From the NCBI RefSeq assembly GCF_001815905.1, contig NZ_KV823280.1, positions 100,125 to 164,124 on the forward strand: a DNA stretch of 64,000 nt, read 5' to 3'. The notes beneath the pieces were generated by a model. The model saw nothing but the letters and a program-made list of their open reading frames with translations. It was not told the DNA's origin and searched no databases. How positions within the stretch are numbered: the first letter of the stretch is position 1; each line of letters begins with the position of its first letter. The position numbers and the translations under genes were made by a program. This document shows, piece after piece, positions 35,197 through 43,762 of the stretch. Source of the stretch: Brevibacterium sp. HMSC07C04. GTDB lineage: Bacteria; Actinomycetota; Actinomycetes; Actinomycetales; Brevibacteriaceae.

Positions 35197-36476
35197 CAGC
35201 TGGCTTCTATGATCCGGTCGTTTTCGTCTTGGCCCGAACCTTCTGCGCGGCGACCGCCGATCTTATCGACGATCATGGCAATCGCACCGTCGCCGGTGAC
35301 ATTTGCCGCAGTTCCGAAGCTATCCAGCGCTATGTAGGCGGCGAACATGAGACCGACTTCCATCTGCCCAAAGCCGAGCATCTGAGTGAGAAGACCGGCC
35401 GCAGCGGCAATCGCGCCACCGGGAACGCCCGGTGCGGCAATCATCATCACTCCCAGCATGAGAATGAACGGAAGATACGTGAGGAACGCCGTATCACCGC
35501 CGGTGATCATGAGAACCGCCATGGAGAAGCACGTGATCTTGATCATCGAACCGGACAGGTGGACGGTTGCGCACAGGGGAACGACGAAACCGGCCACAGT
35601 GTCGGACACCCCGTTCTTCTTCGCCGAGCGCAGGGTCACCGGGATCGTGGCGGCCGAAGACGATGTTCCCAGAGCGGTGAAGTAGGCATCGCGCATGTTC
35701 CACAGGGATTTGAGCGGATTGCGCCCGGCAATCGCTCCGGCCGCGGTGTACTGGATGAGCAGCATCAGCACGGTCAGCGCGAACGACACGATGACCACCA
35801 GCAGGAACTTCTGCACCACGATGACGGCTGCACCGCTGTGGGACAGGTCCGCGAATATGCCGAAGATGAACAGCGGCAGGGCCGGGACGATGACGTTGCG
35901 GATGAGGCTTTCGACAATCGAGCGGAACTCGATTGCGCCGCGGTAGAGAACCCGGCTGCGGAACCCCGTCAGGCCAGCGCCGATGATGATCGCCAGAACG
36001 AGGGCGCTCATAACGCCGATGACGGGTTCGAGCACGATTTCGGTGGCGACTTCCGCAGCTGCCGTCGGATCAGCGGCATCTACTTCAGTGGGTGCGCTGA
36101 CCACCGTGAAGTAGGGTTCGAAGCCGTCCCCCTCTGCTTCTGCAATGCCCTTGATGTCAGTACCCTCAAGTGAAGAGCGGAACAGCCAGCTGGCGGTGAA
36201 GTAGGCCAGCAGGCCCGCAATGAAGGTCGAGGTGTAGGCGATTCCCGCGGTCAGGCCCAGCTGCTTGCCTCCCCCTTTGCCCAGTTCCGCAATCGCCGGG
36301 GCGACAAGACCGAAGATGATCAGCGGCACCACGAACGCCAGCAGTCCCGAGAACACCGAATTGTAGGTGGCGGAGATTCCGCCGAGCCATTCCGGCAGGA
36401 TTGGGCCGGTAAGGATTCCGAGGACGATCGCGATGACGATCCACACCAGCAGCGGGAGTGATCGGGACAGCTTCAT
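35196..36476 (-). CDS. Dicarboxylate/amino acid:cation symporter (DAACS)
   Basis: 426-residue glutamate-transporter-homologue fold. Eight helices plus the hairpins: ALGTSSSAATIPVT is the serine-rich HP1 and GGAIAAAAGLLTQM the HP2 region, with VPLCATVHLSGSMI between. DAACS proteins take up glutamate, aspartate, serine/threonine or C4-dicarboxylates with Na+ or H+; here the typical substrate residues are replaced enough that I do not name one (the usual NMDGTA is VHLSGS). Start ATG 36476 chosen at MKLSRSLPLLV. First gene of the coupled set with the YchJ-like gene and trpF. Confidence 0.88.
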   Translation of the reverse strand: MKLSRSLPLLVWIVIAIVLGILTGPILPEWLGGISATYNSVFSGLLAFVVPLIIFGLVAPAIAELGKGGGKQLGLTAGIAYTSTFIAGLLAYFTASWLFRSSLEGTDIKGIAEAEGDGFEPYFTVVSAPTEVDAADPTAAAEVATEIVLEPVIGVMSALVLAIIIGAGLTGFRSRVLYRGAIEFRSIVESLIRNVIVPALPLFIFGIFADLSHSGAAVIVVQKFLLVVIVSFALTVLMLLIQYTAAGAIAGRNPLKSLWNMRDAYFTALGTSSSAATIPVTLRSAKKNGVSDTVAGFVVPLCATVHLSGSMIKITCFSMAVLMITGGDTAFLTYLPFILMLGVMMIAAPGVPGGAIAAAAGLLTQMLGFGQMEVGLMFAAYIALDSFGTAANVTGDGAIAMIVDKIGGRRAEGSGQDENDRIIEAS

Positions 36477-36561
36477 TGGTCGTTGTGCTTTCTGCGGTGG
36501 GCAAAGAGGCGGATGAGGGGAATACACAGGATTCTAGGAAAACCCTGTGCGGCTGGTGCAC

Positions 36562-38067
36562 TCAGCCACCGCTGGACTCGTCTTCTTCTGCGACCCGTTC
36601 GGCCTCTTCGACCATTTCGTCATGCGTCATGTCGCGCTGGTCGGGCTGGCGTCCCTCAGCCAGCGCCTTGTCCGCGGGAGACTGCGGCATAACGCGCGTG
36701 CCGATAGTGCCGGGCTGCTGGCGGCCGTGAATCGAAGCACCCGCAGTTTCTGGCATGAACCACGTGGCCACCAGACCGATGACGCAGGCGAGGATCATGT
36801 AATACGCCGGGAACAGGAGGTCGCCTGTTGCCTTGACGCCGGCTTCGTTGATCAGGCCGGCCGTGCCGCCGAGAGCCGACACGGACAGGTTGTAGGTGAC
36901 CGAGAAGCCCAGCAGACGCACGTGTGCGGGGAACATCGCCGGGAAGGTCGCCGAAATCGTGGCGAGCATCGGTACGTAGGCGATGCCGAGAACGGCGAAG
37001 CCCACGAGCGCAAAGCCGAAGCCCAGCGACATCATCTTGAACATGGGGATGGCCAGAACGCCCACCGCAATGGTCGTGAAGAACCACAGCGGGCGACGGC
37101 CGAACTTGTCCGATGCCGCGCCGAAGATCGGCATGAACAGCACGATGAACAGCTCGCCCACGAGGATCACGATGAGCGATGTCTGTGAATCCATGCCGAT
37201 CTGCGCTTCAAAGTACGACGGCATGTAGGTCAGCAGCGTGTAGTTGACCATGTTGACGGTTGCGACCAGCGCAAACAGGATGATGACGTCGCGGCGGTAC
37301 TCCTTGAACACCGCGCGGAAGCGGTCCATTGTCGAGGTGTCGTCCTCTTCCGGATCTTCCTGGATTTCGTTGAACACCGGGGTGTCCTCAAGCTTCGAGC
37401 GCAGGTACCAGCCGATGAAGCCCATGGGCAGTGCGATGAGGAACGGGATCCTCCAGCCGAAGGAGTCCATCTGCTCCGGGGTCACGGTGAACTGGATGAT
37501 GAGCATGAGTGCCGCACCGATGACATAGCCGGTCAGCGAGCTCGCTTCGAGGAACGAACCGAAGAAGCCGCGACGGCGGTTGGGAGCGTACTCAGCCATG
37601 TAGGTGGCGGCTCCGCCGTACTCACCGCCGGTGGAAAAGCCCTGCACCAGACGCAGGACGATGAGCAGGATGGGCGCCCAGATGCCGATCGTCTGATAAG
37701 TGGGCAGCAGGCCGATGAGGGTTGTTGCCCCGGCCATGAGCAGAATCGTGGCGGCCAGCACGCCCTTGCGGCCGATCTTGTCGCCCATGGGCCCCCAGAA
37801 GAATCCGCCCAGGGGTCTCGCCAGGAAGGAAATGGCGTACGTCGCCATGGTGGCCATGATCTGGTATTCGCCGAGTGCATCGAAGAAGTGATGGGCGATG
37901 TACGTTGCGGCGATCGCGTAGACGCCGTAGTCGTACCACTCGGTCATATTGCCGATGGCCGAGGCTGCTGTTGCCCTGCGGACAACCTTCGGATCAGCCG
38001 CGTGGTCTTCGGCTTCGCGTGCGTAGTCTGATGCGAGCAATTCTTCTGAGCTGCTGTCAGAACTCAT
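36562..38067 (-). CDS. MFS transporter, metabolite:H+ symporter (MHS, ProP-like)
   Basis: 501 residues, twelve membrane helices, start ATG 38067 with AGGAAGG upstream. IGNMTEWYDYGVYA in helix 1, GDKIGRKGVLAATI in loop 2-3, and RLVQGFSTGGEYGGAATYMAE in helix 4 are the MHS subfamily signature (ProP, KgtP, ShiA). Substrates of relatives are proline/betaine, 2-oxoglutarate and shikimate. Both ends have acidic cytoplasmic tails; the C-terminal tail (HDEMVEEAERVAEEDE) could form a short coiled coil as in ProP. Confidence 0.9.
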   Translation of the reverse strand: MSSDSSSEELLASDYAREAEDHAADPKVVRRATAASAIGNMTEWYDYGVYAIAATYIAHHFFDALGEYQIMATMATYAISFLARPLGGFFWGPMGDKIGRKGVLAATILLMAGATTLIGLLPTYQTIGIWAPILLIVLRLVQGFSTGGEYGGAATYMAEYAPNRRRGFFGSFLEASSLTGYVIGAALMLIIQFTVTPEQMDSFGWRIPFLIALPMGFIGWYLRSKLEDTPVFNEIQEDPEEDDTSTMDRFRAVFKEYRRDVIILFALVATVNMVNYTLLTYMPSYFEAQIGMDSQTSLIVILVGELFIVLFMPIFGAASDKFGRRPLWFFTTIAVGVLAIPMFKMMSLGFGFALVGFAVLGIAYVPMLATISATFPAMFPAHVRLLGFSVTYNLSVSALGGTAGLINEAGVKATGDLLFPAYYMILACVIGLVATWFMPETAGASIHGRQQPGTIGTRVMPQSPADKALAEGRQPDQRDMTHDEMVEEAERVAEEDESSGG

Positions 38068-38137
38068 ACAAACCTTCCTGTTTCGAGACATCAATCACTG
38101 TAACGGAGAGCAGTGACGATGGCTAAAGCAGGAAAAT

Positions 38138-39049
38138 CTACATGGCCGGCAGGCGCAGGGTGACAGTTGAACCCTGTCCGTACCAGGACTGCAGCGCGGC
38201 GGTGCCGCCGTGGCGTTCGACGATGGCACGGACCATCGGCAGTCCGAGCCCGCTGCCTTCCGTCCCGCGGACCTCGCGTGAACGGCCGAGCTCTTCCCAT
38301 ACGGTTTCGATCTCATCCGGCGCTATCCCGCGGCCCGTGTCGGCACATTCAATGACAACCCAACCGTTCTCTTCACGGCCGCGAACTTCAATGTGTGCTC
38401 CCGGTGGCGAGTACTTCACCGCGTTGCTCAACACGTTTGACACGGCCAAGAACAAAAGATCTGAGTCACCTCGAACGTGCGGCAGGGGCCGCGGTGCCTG
38501 AGGCAGAGACACCTGGAACCTGCGCTCCCGGGCACCCGGAATTTCAAGAACCGTCTGCACTGCCTCGTGAACAAGAGCGCCGATGTTGACCGCGGAGGGT
38601 TCGAGTTCAGCGTGTTCGACTTCGCTGATCTTGCGCAGATTGTTCAGCAGACTGCTCAGGCGCACAGCCTGAGCATCGATGCTGTCGCGCTGCCGCTGGG
38701 ACGGTTCGTCGGCCAGGGCTGCGCGAATGCCCTGAATGGGGTTCTTCAGTTCGTGGTCCAGACGGGCCAGCAGGCGCTGGCGGCGGCGCATCTGCTCATC
38801 GCGCACCTGCGCTGAGGCTTTGACGGCACCGCGCCTGGCAAGGACGACGGCGGCGAAACCAGCCGCGAACAGGCCGGACAGCAGCAGGCCGAAAACGAGG
38901 GGCGCCCACGCTACCCGGGCCGTGATGACCGCCTGGGTTTGGGAGTCGACGAACAGCCACCCCACCGTCACGATCAGCCCGATGAGCAGGGGCGCAAGCA
39001 GCGCAGAGGCGATGACCAGCGGCGTCCGCTGCTGTTTCTGTTCGCTCAT
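38138..39049 (-). CDS. Sensor histidine kinase with minimal extracellular loop
   Basis: 303 residues. Two N-terminal helices (about 11-33 and 47-70) are joined by only some 14 residues, so signal sensing is probably within the membrane or through a partner. The HisKA box is LARLDHELKNPIQG with His99; NVLSNAVKYSP, DTGRGI and GSGLGLPM are the N, G1 and G2 boxes. It phosphorylates the response regulator encoded directly upstream (ATGA overlap). The first genes of the same run encode a lipoprotein and an OmpA-like protein. Confidence 0.93.
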   Translation of the reverse strand: MSEQKQQRTPLVIASALLAPLLIGLIVTVGWLFVDSQTQAVITARVAWAPLVFGLLLSGLFAAGFAAVVLARRGAVKASAQVRDEQMRRRQRLLARLDHELKNPIQGIRAALADEPSQRQRDSIDAQAVRLSSLLNNLRKISEVEHAELEPSAVNIGALVHEAVQTVLEIPGARERRFQVSLPQAPRPLPHVRGDSDLLFLAVSNVLSNAVKYSPPGAHIEVRGREENGWVVIECADTGRGIAPDEIETVWEELGRSREVRGTEGSGLGLPMVRAIVERHGGTAALQSWYGQGSTVTLRLPAM

Positions 39050-39765
39050 CCGCGATCCACTGCTCCAAGAAATCGATATCCTGCACCCGACACCGTCTCA
39101 ATGTAGGCGGGATCGCTCGAATCATCACCCAGTTCCCTGCGGATTTCAGCAATTCTGTGATCAACCGCGCGCGTGGTCACAATCGCTTCGAAGCCCCACA
39201 CGGTTTCCAGCAGACGCTGGCGAGAGAACACCTCGTCAGGGTGGCTCATGAGGAACTCCAGCAGAGCGAAGGCGCGCGGCGTCAGCTGTCGTTCGCATCC
39301 GTCGACGAAAATCCTGCGGGCCGGTCGGTCCAAACGAAGCTCACCCGATACCAGAGCCTGGGCGGCGCTCAACGGCGTCTGGCCCCGCTGGGTGCGGCGC
39401 AGAACCGCGCGGACGCGCGCCATGAGCTCAACCGGATCGAACGGTTTGGTCATATAGTCATCCGCACCGTCATCGAGGGCGGCTGCCCGTTCGAAAGTCT
39501 CCCCCACCTCGGTCAGCAGGATGACGGGCAGCCATTCGTCGTCGGCCCTGATGCGGCGCAAGACCTCACGACCGTCGAGGTTCGGCATAAGTACATCAAG
39601 GATGACAAGGTCCGGGCGGCGGGCTTCGATAGCCTGCAGCGCCTCGACACCGTCAGCTGCGGTTTCAGTGTCGAGGCCGCTGCGGCGCAGCACGGGGGCC
39701 AAGTGCTCGCGGATGGTGGAGTCATCATCGACGAGCAGCACATGCGGTCGCGTCTGGGCGGACAT
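39046..39765 (-). CDS. OmpR/PhoB-family response regulator
   Basis: 239 residues. Receiver domain with acidic pocket LLVDDDS, phosphorylation site Asp57 (VILDVLMP), Thr85 and Lys107 (MTKPFD). A winged-helix DNA-binding domain follows (LTPRAFALLEFLMSHPDEVFSR and AVDHRIAEIRRELGDD, ending GAGYRFL). Starts 18 bases after the OmpA-like gene and overlaps the kinase, so it sits in the middle of a four-gene operon. Target genes unknown. Confidence 0.95.
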   Translation of the reverse strand: MSAQTRPHVLLVDDDSTIREHLAPVLRRSGLDTETAADGVEALQAIEARRPDLVILDVLMPNLDGREVLRRIRADDEWLPVILLTEVGETFERAAALDDGADDYMTKPFDPVELMARVRAVLRRTQRGQTPLSAAQALVSGELRLDRPARRIFVDGCERQLTPRAFALLEFLMSHPDEVFSRQRLLETVWGFEAIVTTRAVDHRIAEIRRELGDDSSDPAYIETVSGAGYRFLGAVDRG

Positions 39766-39782
39766 TGTGTTCCTTCGCGGAC

Positions 39783-40301
39783 TCAGCCGTCGTAGCGGAT
39801 TTCAACCCGTCGGTTCTTCTCGCGACCTTCCGGATTGTCTTTGCCGCCCTTGTCATTCGGTTCGATCGGCTTGCTGTCACCGAAGCCCTTGACTTCGGTC
39901 TTGATGTCAGACCGGGCTTCCTTAATGGCTTTCGACACTGCCTCGGCGCGACGCTTAGACAGAACGTCGTTGCCTTCCTTGTAGGGCAGATTGTCCGTGT
40001 GCCCTTCAACCCGGACGGTAGCGTTCTGCGGCACTTTCTTGACCAGTTCGGCGATCTTCTTCTTCGCACCGTCAGACAGGTCCCATTTGCCGAGGTCAAA
40101 CAGCACATCCGAGGACAGCGTGACGACTTTTTCGCCGGCGTCTTCGCGCGTGTCGTCCATCGGCTCGATGTTGTCTTCCAGCGGGATGATCTCGGCCTTG
40201 ATCGGGTTGATTTCCGCTTTCACGGCAGCTGCTGCGGGAACAGCGCCGAACGCCATGACTCCGACCAAGCCGACGGCTGCGAGCTTGGCGCGGGCGCTCA
40301 C
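39783..40301 (-). CDS. Secreted OmpA-C-like peptidoglycan-binding protein
   Basis: 172 residues from GTG 40301 (GTGA overlap with the lipoprotein stop). Signal peptide ends VPAAAAVKA. The OmpA-like domain fills residues 60-172: VLFDLGKWDLSDGAKKKIAE, VRVEGHTDNLP, LSKRRAEAVSKAI and NRRVEIRY, with the Asp and Arg that bind diaminopimelate. There is no membrane barrel. It should bind the wall non-covalently, perhaps linking it to the partner lipoprotein. Confidence 0.9.
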   Translation of the reverse strand: MSARAKLAAVGLVGVMAFGAVPAAAAVKAEINPIKAEIIPLEDNIEPMDDTREDAGEKVVTLSSDVLFDLGKWDLSDGAKKKIAELVKKVPQNATVRVEGHTDNLPYKEGNDVLSKRRAEAVSKAIKEARSDIKTEVKGFGDSKPIEPNDKGGKDNPEGREKNRRVEIRYDG

Positions 40302-40930
40302 TGGATCTTCACGCCCTTGACCAGCGGCTCACCTTCCCACAGGAAGATGTCCATCGTGTCAACGTCTTCCGGCGGAGCACCGAAAGCGGCCTTGGCCTGT
40401 GCCTCTCGGCCCGGGTTCAGCTTGGTGTCTGTGACATCGGTGAGTTCGTCAATAGCCTTGTGCTTGTTGAAGTTCTTCGTGTCAACCGCGTATGGACGGA
40501 AACCGGAACCGCGGACCCTGAACAGCGATTTCTGGTCGTCCATCGTGGTTTCCAGAGTAAAGCCGTAGACAGCTTCTACCGTTTGCTGGTTGCGCTTGAC
40601 GCTGATCAGGCGAACCTTGAGCTTGGCATTCTTGTCGCCGTCAATCTCCACCGGAACTTCGGCTTCACCCAGCGATTCGCCCGAAGCAGCCGCTTCTGAA
40701 CCGCTGCCTGAGTCCTGCGAATCGTCACCGGCAGAATCTTCACCGCTCTGGGACGCCGCTTCACCGGAACCGCTGTCAGAGCTGTCAGAGCTGTCGTTCT
40801 TCTGCGACTCTTCAGAGGTTTCCTTTTTGTCGTCAGAGCCGGTGTTGAAGTCAACCGAGCACCCTGTCAGACCCAGGGATGCAGCCACGGCCGCAGCGGC
40901 GATGACTGTTCGTGCTTTTGTCGTGCGCAT
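40298..40930 (-). CDS. Lipoprotein of unknown function
   Basis: 210 residues from ATG 40930 with GAAAGG upstream. A signal peptide ends in the lipobox LGLTGC, so Cys is lipidated. A Ser/Asp-rich flexible linker (about residues 28-90) leads to a C-terminal domain of some 115 residues with VPVEIDGDKNAKLKVRLISV and MDIFLWEGEPLVKGV, which I do not recognise. First gene of the operon with the OmpA-like protein and two-component system; it may be the signal input of that system. Confidence 0.85.
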   Translation of the reverse strand: MRTTKARTVIAAAAVAASLGLTGCSVDFNTGSDDKKETSEESQKNDSSDSSDSGSGEAASQSGEDSAGDDSQDSGSGSEAAASGESLGEAEVPVEIDGDKNAKLKVRLISVKRNQQTVEAVYGFTLETTMDDQKSLFRVRGSGFRPYAVDTKNFNKHKAIDELTDVTDTKLNPGREAQAKAAFGAPPEDVDTMDIFLWEGEPLVKGVKIQ

Positions 40931-41093
40931 GCGAAACCTTTCGGTAGCGGACCGGGTGGGCCCTGTCGTGCTTGCTGACTCAAGACTACGAACGCGGAAA
41001 GCACTGTTCGTCGCACAGAAGTCGCAAGAGTCCGGAAACTTGTACCAGCTTCGCGACATTCTGAGACACACAGGTGAACTCAGCGTGTACGCC

Positions 41094-41831
41094 TCAGCGG
41101 CGGCTTGACTCAATCACCTCGCGTGCAAAGCCGTCGAACAGCGCCTGCGCATTGCGTGCGCTGTCTGCTTCAACGCGGTCTGCGTGTTCAACAAGAGCGT
41201 CCTTGTCAAAGCCCAGCTTGGCCAGACCGTCTGCTTCCCAACGGCGCACCGAGTCAGCGGACGCTTCGGGATGGAATTGCATGCCCCACGACCGTCCAAT
41301 GCGGAAAGCCTGGATTTCGCACAGTTCGCTGCTGCCCAGCAGCTGGGCTGTGGCCGGCAGCTCGGTGATGCGGTCCACGTGGCTTTCGATGAAGTGGGCT
41401 TTCGGCCCCACCTTGCCGAACACGGGGTCATCGGCAGCCTCTGAGGTGAATGTGATTTCGGTTGCGCCCTTTTCGGGTGCCCCGGTTTCGGCCTTCACCG
41501 TGCCGCCTGCCACGTGGGCCAGCAGCTGGCCGCCCAAGCAGATGCCCAGCTGCGGTTTGTCGGCATCCCACGCGGCGCGTACGAGTTCAGCTTCACGCTC
41601 CAGCCACGGCGCCCGGTCGGTTTCATCCGGCATGTACCCGCCGCCCAAGTAGACGAAGCCGTCATAGTCATTGACCACTTCCGGGCCTGGAATGTCGTTG
41701 ACAGTGCCGTCGGGTCCCGGTCCGATCCGCAGATCAAACTCGATGTGGTGGTCAATGAGGCGTGGGAGCAGTCGCCTGGGCTGTGAATCGATGTCGTTGA
41801 CGACTATGAGGATGCGGGCCACGATGCTCAC
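41094..41831 (-). CDS. Class I glutamine amidotransferase-like protein (GMP synthase-like)
   Basis: 245 residues from GTG 41831, coupled to the dipeptidase stop (GTGA). LGICLGGQLLAHVAGG has the nucleophilic cysteine and WGMQFHPEAS the His-Glu pair of the triad. FVYLGGGYMPDE is the oxyanion region. Stand-alone members of this GATase group act on glutamine or gamma-glutamyl compounds; some are gamma-glutamyl hydrolases. As the last gene of a peptide-import and peptidase operon, cleavage or amidation of a gamma-linked glutamate in a muropeptide is a reasonable guess, not shown. Confidence 0.85.
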   Translation of the reverse strand: MSIVARILIVVNDIDSQPRRLLPRLIDHHIEFDLRIGPGPDGTVNDIPGPEVVNDYDGFVYLGGGYMPDETDRAPWLEREAELVRAAWDADKPQLGICLGGQLLAHVAGGTVKAETGAPEKGATEITFTSEAADDPVFGKVGPKAHFIESHVDRITELPATAQLLGSSELCEIQAFRIGRSWGMQFHPEASADSVRRWEADGLAKLGFDKDALVEHADRVEADSARNAQALFDGFAREVIESSRR

Positions 41832-42868
41832 TCTCCCGAGCGCAGGAAGCTGCGGTAGCGGTCGTCGTGAGCTTCCAGCACGCGCAGCGCATTGTCGAAG
41901 CCGAGCTTTTCAAGGTCTTCTTCTGACCAGGAACGCGAGCGCAGTTCGTCGATGAGCGCCGGATAGGTGCTGGCATTGTCCAACCCGGTGGGGAAGGAAT
42001 CCGTTCCGCAGAAGTCCGAGCCGATGCCCACGTGATCAATTCCGATGCGTTCGCGCACGTAGTCGATGTGGTCGGCGACTTCGCTGATGGTGACTTCCGG
42101 AGCTGTGCCCTTTTCGCCGTCTTTGACCCACTCGTATCGGTCCTGTGAAACGAAGGAGGGCACGAAGGTCAGCATGTGCACTCCCCCGTTTGCCGGCAGC
42201 CGGTCGATGATGTCATCGGGCACATTGCGCGGGTGCGAGCACAGGCTCATAGCGTTTGAGTGGGTGAAGAGCACCGGCAGGTCGGTCATGCCAAGCACCT
42301 GGTCCATGACACTGGGCGCCACGTGAGACAGGTCCGGGATCATGCCGATCCGGTTCATCTCCGTGACCACTTCCCGGCCGAAGTCGCTCAGTCCCCCATG
42401 CACCGCCTCGTCAGTTGCGGAGTCTGCCCAGCTGTGGGTGGTCGACCACGTCAGTGTCATGTAGCGAGCGCCGAGCTTGGCGAACATGCGCAGGGCACCA
42501 AGTGATTCGTTGATCTGGTTGCCGCCCTCAACACCGAGCAGACCGCCGATGCGCCCGGCAGCTCGTGCTGCGCGGATGGCTTCCGCTGTTGTCGCCCAGG
42601 CGAGGTCAGCCGGATAGGTGCTGATCATGCGGTCAACGAGGTCGATCTGCTCGAGTGTCCAGCGGACAGCTTCGTCGCCCTTGATGGCCGAGTCGACGAA
42701 CACCGACCAGAACTGTGCGGCGACACCGCCGTCGCGCAGCTGCGGAATATTGGTTTCGACAACCTCGTCGGGCCGGTCGAGATCAGTGACCGATGAGCCG
42801 CGGGTTTCGCGCAGCAGATACGGGAGGTCATTGTGGCCATCGAAAATGGGGATGAGTGGAGACGACAT
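41828..42868 (-). CDS. Membrane (renal-type) dipeptidase, peptidase M19
   Basis: 346-residue zinc dipeptidase of the amidohydrolase fold. Metal ligands sit in FDGHNDLPY, GLLGVEGGNQ (bridging Glu), PDLSHVA and FTHSNAM; GIDHVGIGSDFCGTD carries the further Asp. M19 enzymes accept dipeptides with a C-terminal D-amino acid, a property useful for cell-wall peptides. No signal peptide, so cytoplasmic. 33 bases after the beta-lactamase-like gene. Confidence 0.93.
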   Translation of the reverse strand: MSSPLIPIFDGHNDLPYLLRETRGSSVTDLDRPDEVVETNIPQLRDGGVAAQFWSVFVDSAIKGDEAVRWTLEQIDLVDRMISTYPADLAWATTAEAIRAARAAGRIGGLLGVEGGNQINESLGALRMFAKLGARYMTLTWSTTHSWADSATDEAVHGGLSDFGREVVTEMNRIGMIPDLSHVAPSVMDQVLGMTDLPVLFTHSNAMSLCSHPRNVPDDIIDRLPANGGVHMLTFVPSFVSQDRYEWVKDGEKGTAPEVTISEVADHIDYVRERIGIDHVGIGSDFCGTDSFPTGLDNASTYPALIDELRSRSWSEEDLEKLGFDNALRVLEAHDDRYRSFLRSGE

Positions 42869-42901
42869 CGCGGGTCCTTTCTTCAGTCCGGATGGGGTTA
42901 G

Positions 42902-43708
42902 TCAGGCGTGCAGGTGGGCGCTGATGAGACCGCCGGCTTCGCGCATGATCGGCATGACTTCGAGCACTCGGTCCTCATCTGCCGCCCAGTTGGCGAAGAC
43001 AGCGTAGGCCACGCGGCGTTCGCGCGTGAACGCGATTCCGGTGTCGGCCCGAACGCTGGAGTCGGTGCCGGTCTTGTTCACAATCCATTCGCCGCGCGTG
43101 TAGTAGTAGTGCGCGAGCGGATCGGGTTCGAAGTAGGACGCCACCATCGACGTATCCGCCCCAGCGCCGAGCCAGCGGCGCAGCATTTCAGAAGACATCG
43201 GGTCGAACAGTTCGTCACGTGACAGCCGCGCCATGTAGTCGCTCAGTTCATAGGCGGTGCCCGATGACAGACGACGGGGTGCTCCTGCCGGTCGCGGCCA
43301 GCGCAGGAAATCGTGCAGTGCAGAGTCTTTGTAGCCCAGTGCTTCGATTTCCTTGGCCACGCGGTCCAGGCCGACCCGAGAGATGAGCACGTTTGTGGCG
43401 AAGTTGTCGCTGAACGCTCCGATGAGCATGCCGACGTCGTGGATTGTGAGGTCCGGCTGGTCCAACAGGTACCAGATGCCGGATTCGTCGACGCGTTCGG
43501 CGGCGTTGCGGGTCAGCCGTTCATCCAGGCGCAGTTCGCCGTTGTTCTTCATCTTCAGTGCTGCGTGCAGCAGGAAGATTTTGGCGATCGAGGCGGTTGA
43601 GAGCACCCGGTGGGGTTCGTGGCTGAATACCTCTTCGCCCGTGTCGATGTCGATTGCACGTGCTGAGAATTCGACCCCGTCAAGACGTGTGAACAGGTCC
43701 GCTGTCAT
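42902..43708 (-). CDS. Class A beta-lactamase-fold serine hydrolase without signal peptide
   Basis: 268 residues from ATG 43708 with AGAAAGG upstream. Catalytic motifs STASIAK (SxxK, Ser40/Lys43), AFSDNFATN (SDN, 100-102) and NKTGTDSSVRADTG (KTG, 212-214) are in class A order and spacing. The Omega-loop between them reads LHDFLRWPRPAGAPRR without the usual ExxLN glutamate. There is no signal peptide, and beta-lactamases must be exported, so drug resistance is unlikely. An intracellular peptidase, amidase or esterase acting on imported wall fragments fits the operon. Confidence 0.85.
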   Translation of the reverse strand: MTADLFTRLDGVEFSARAIDIDTGEEVFSHEPHRVLSTASIAKIFLLHAALKMKNNGELRLDERLTRNAAERVDESGIWYLLDQPDLTIHDVGMLIGAFSDNFATNVLISRVGLDRVAKEIEALGYKDSALHDFLRWPRPAGAPRRLSSGTAYELSDYMARLSRDELFDPMSSEMLRRWLGAGADTSMVASYFEPDPLAHYYYTRGEWIVNKTGTDSSVRADTGIAFTRERRVAYAVFANWAADEDRVLEVMPIMREAGGLISAHLHA

Positions 43709-43762
43709 TGTGCTGCCTTTCTCCGGCGCTGTTGGCAACCGGCTGTTTAGACGACGTTAAAA

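Noticed and set aside
42902..43708. Beta-lactam resistance gene
   Set aside because: No export signal and no Omega-loop glutamate; operon context points to peptide metabolism.
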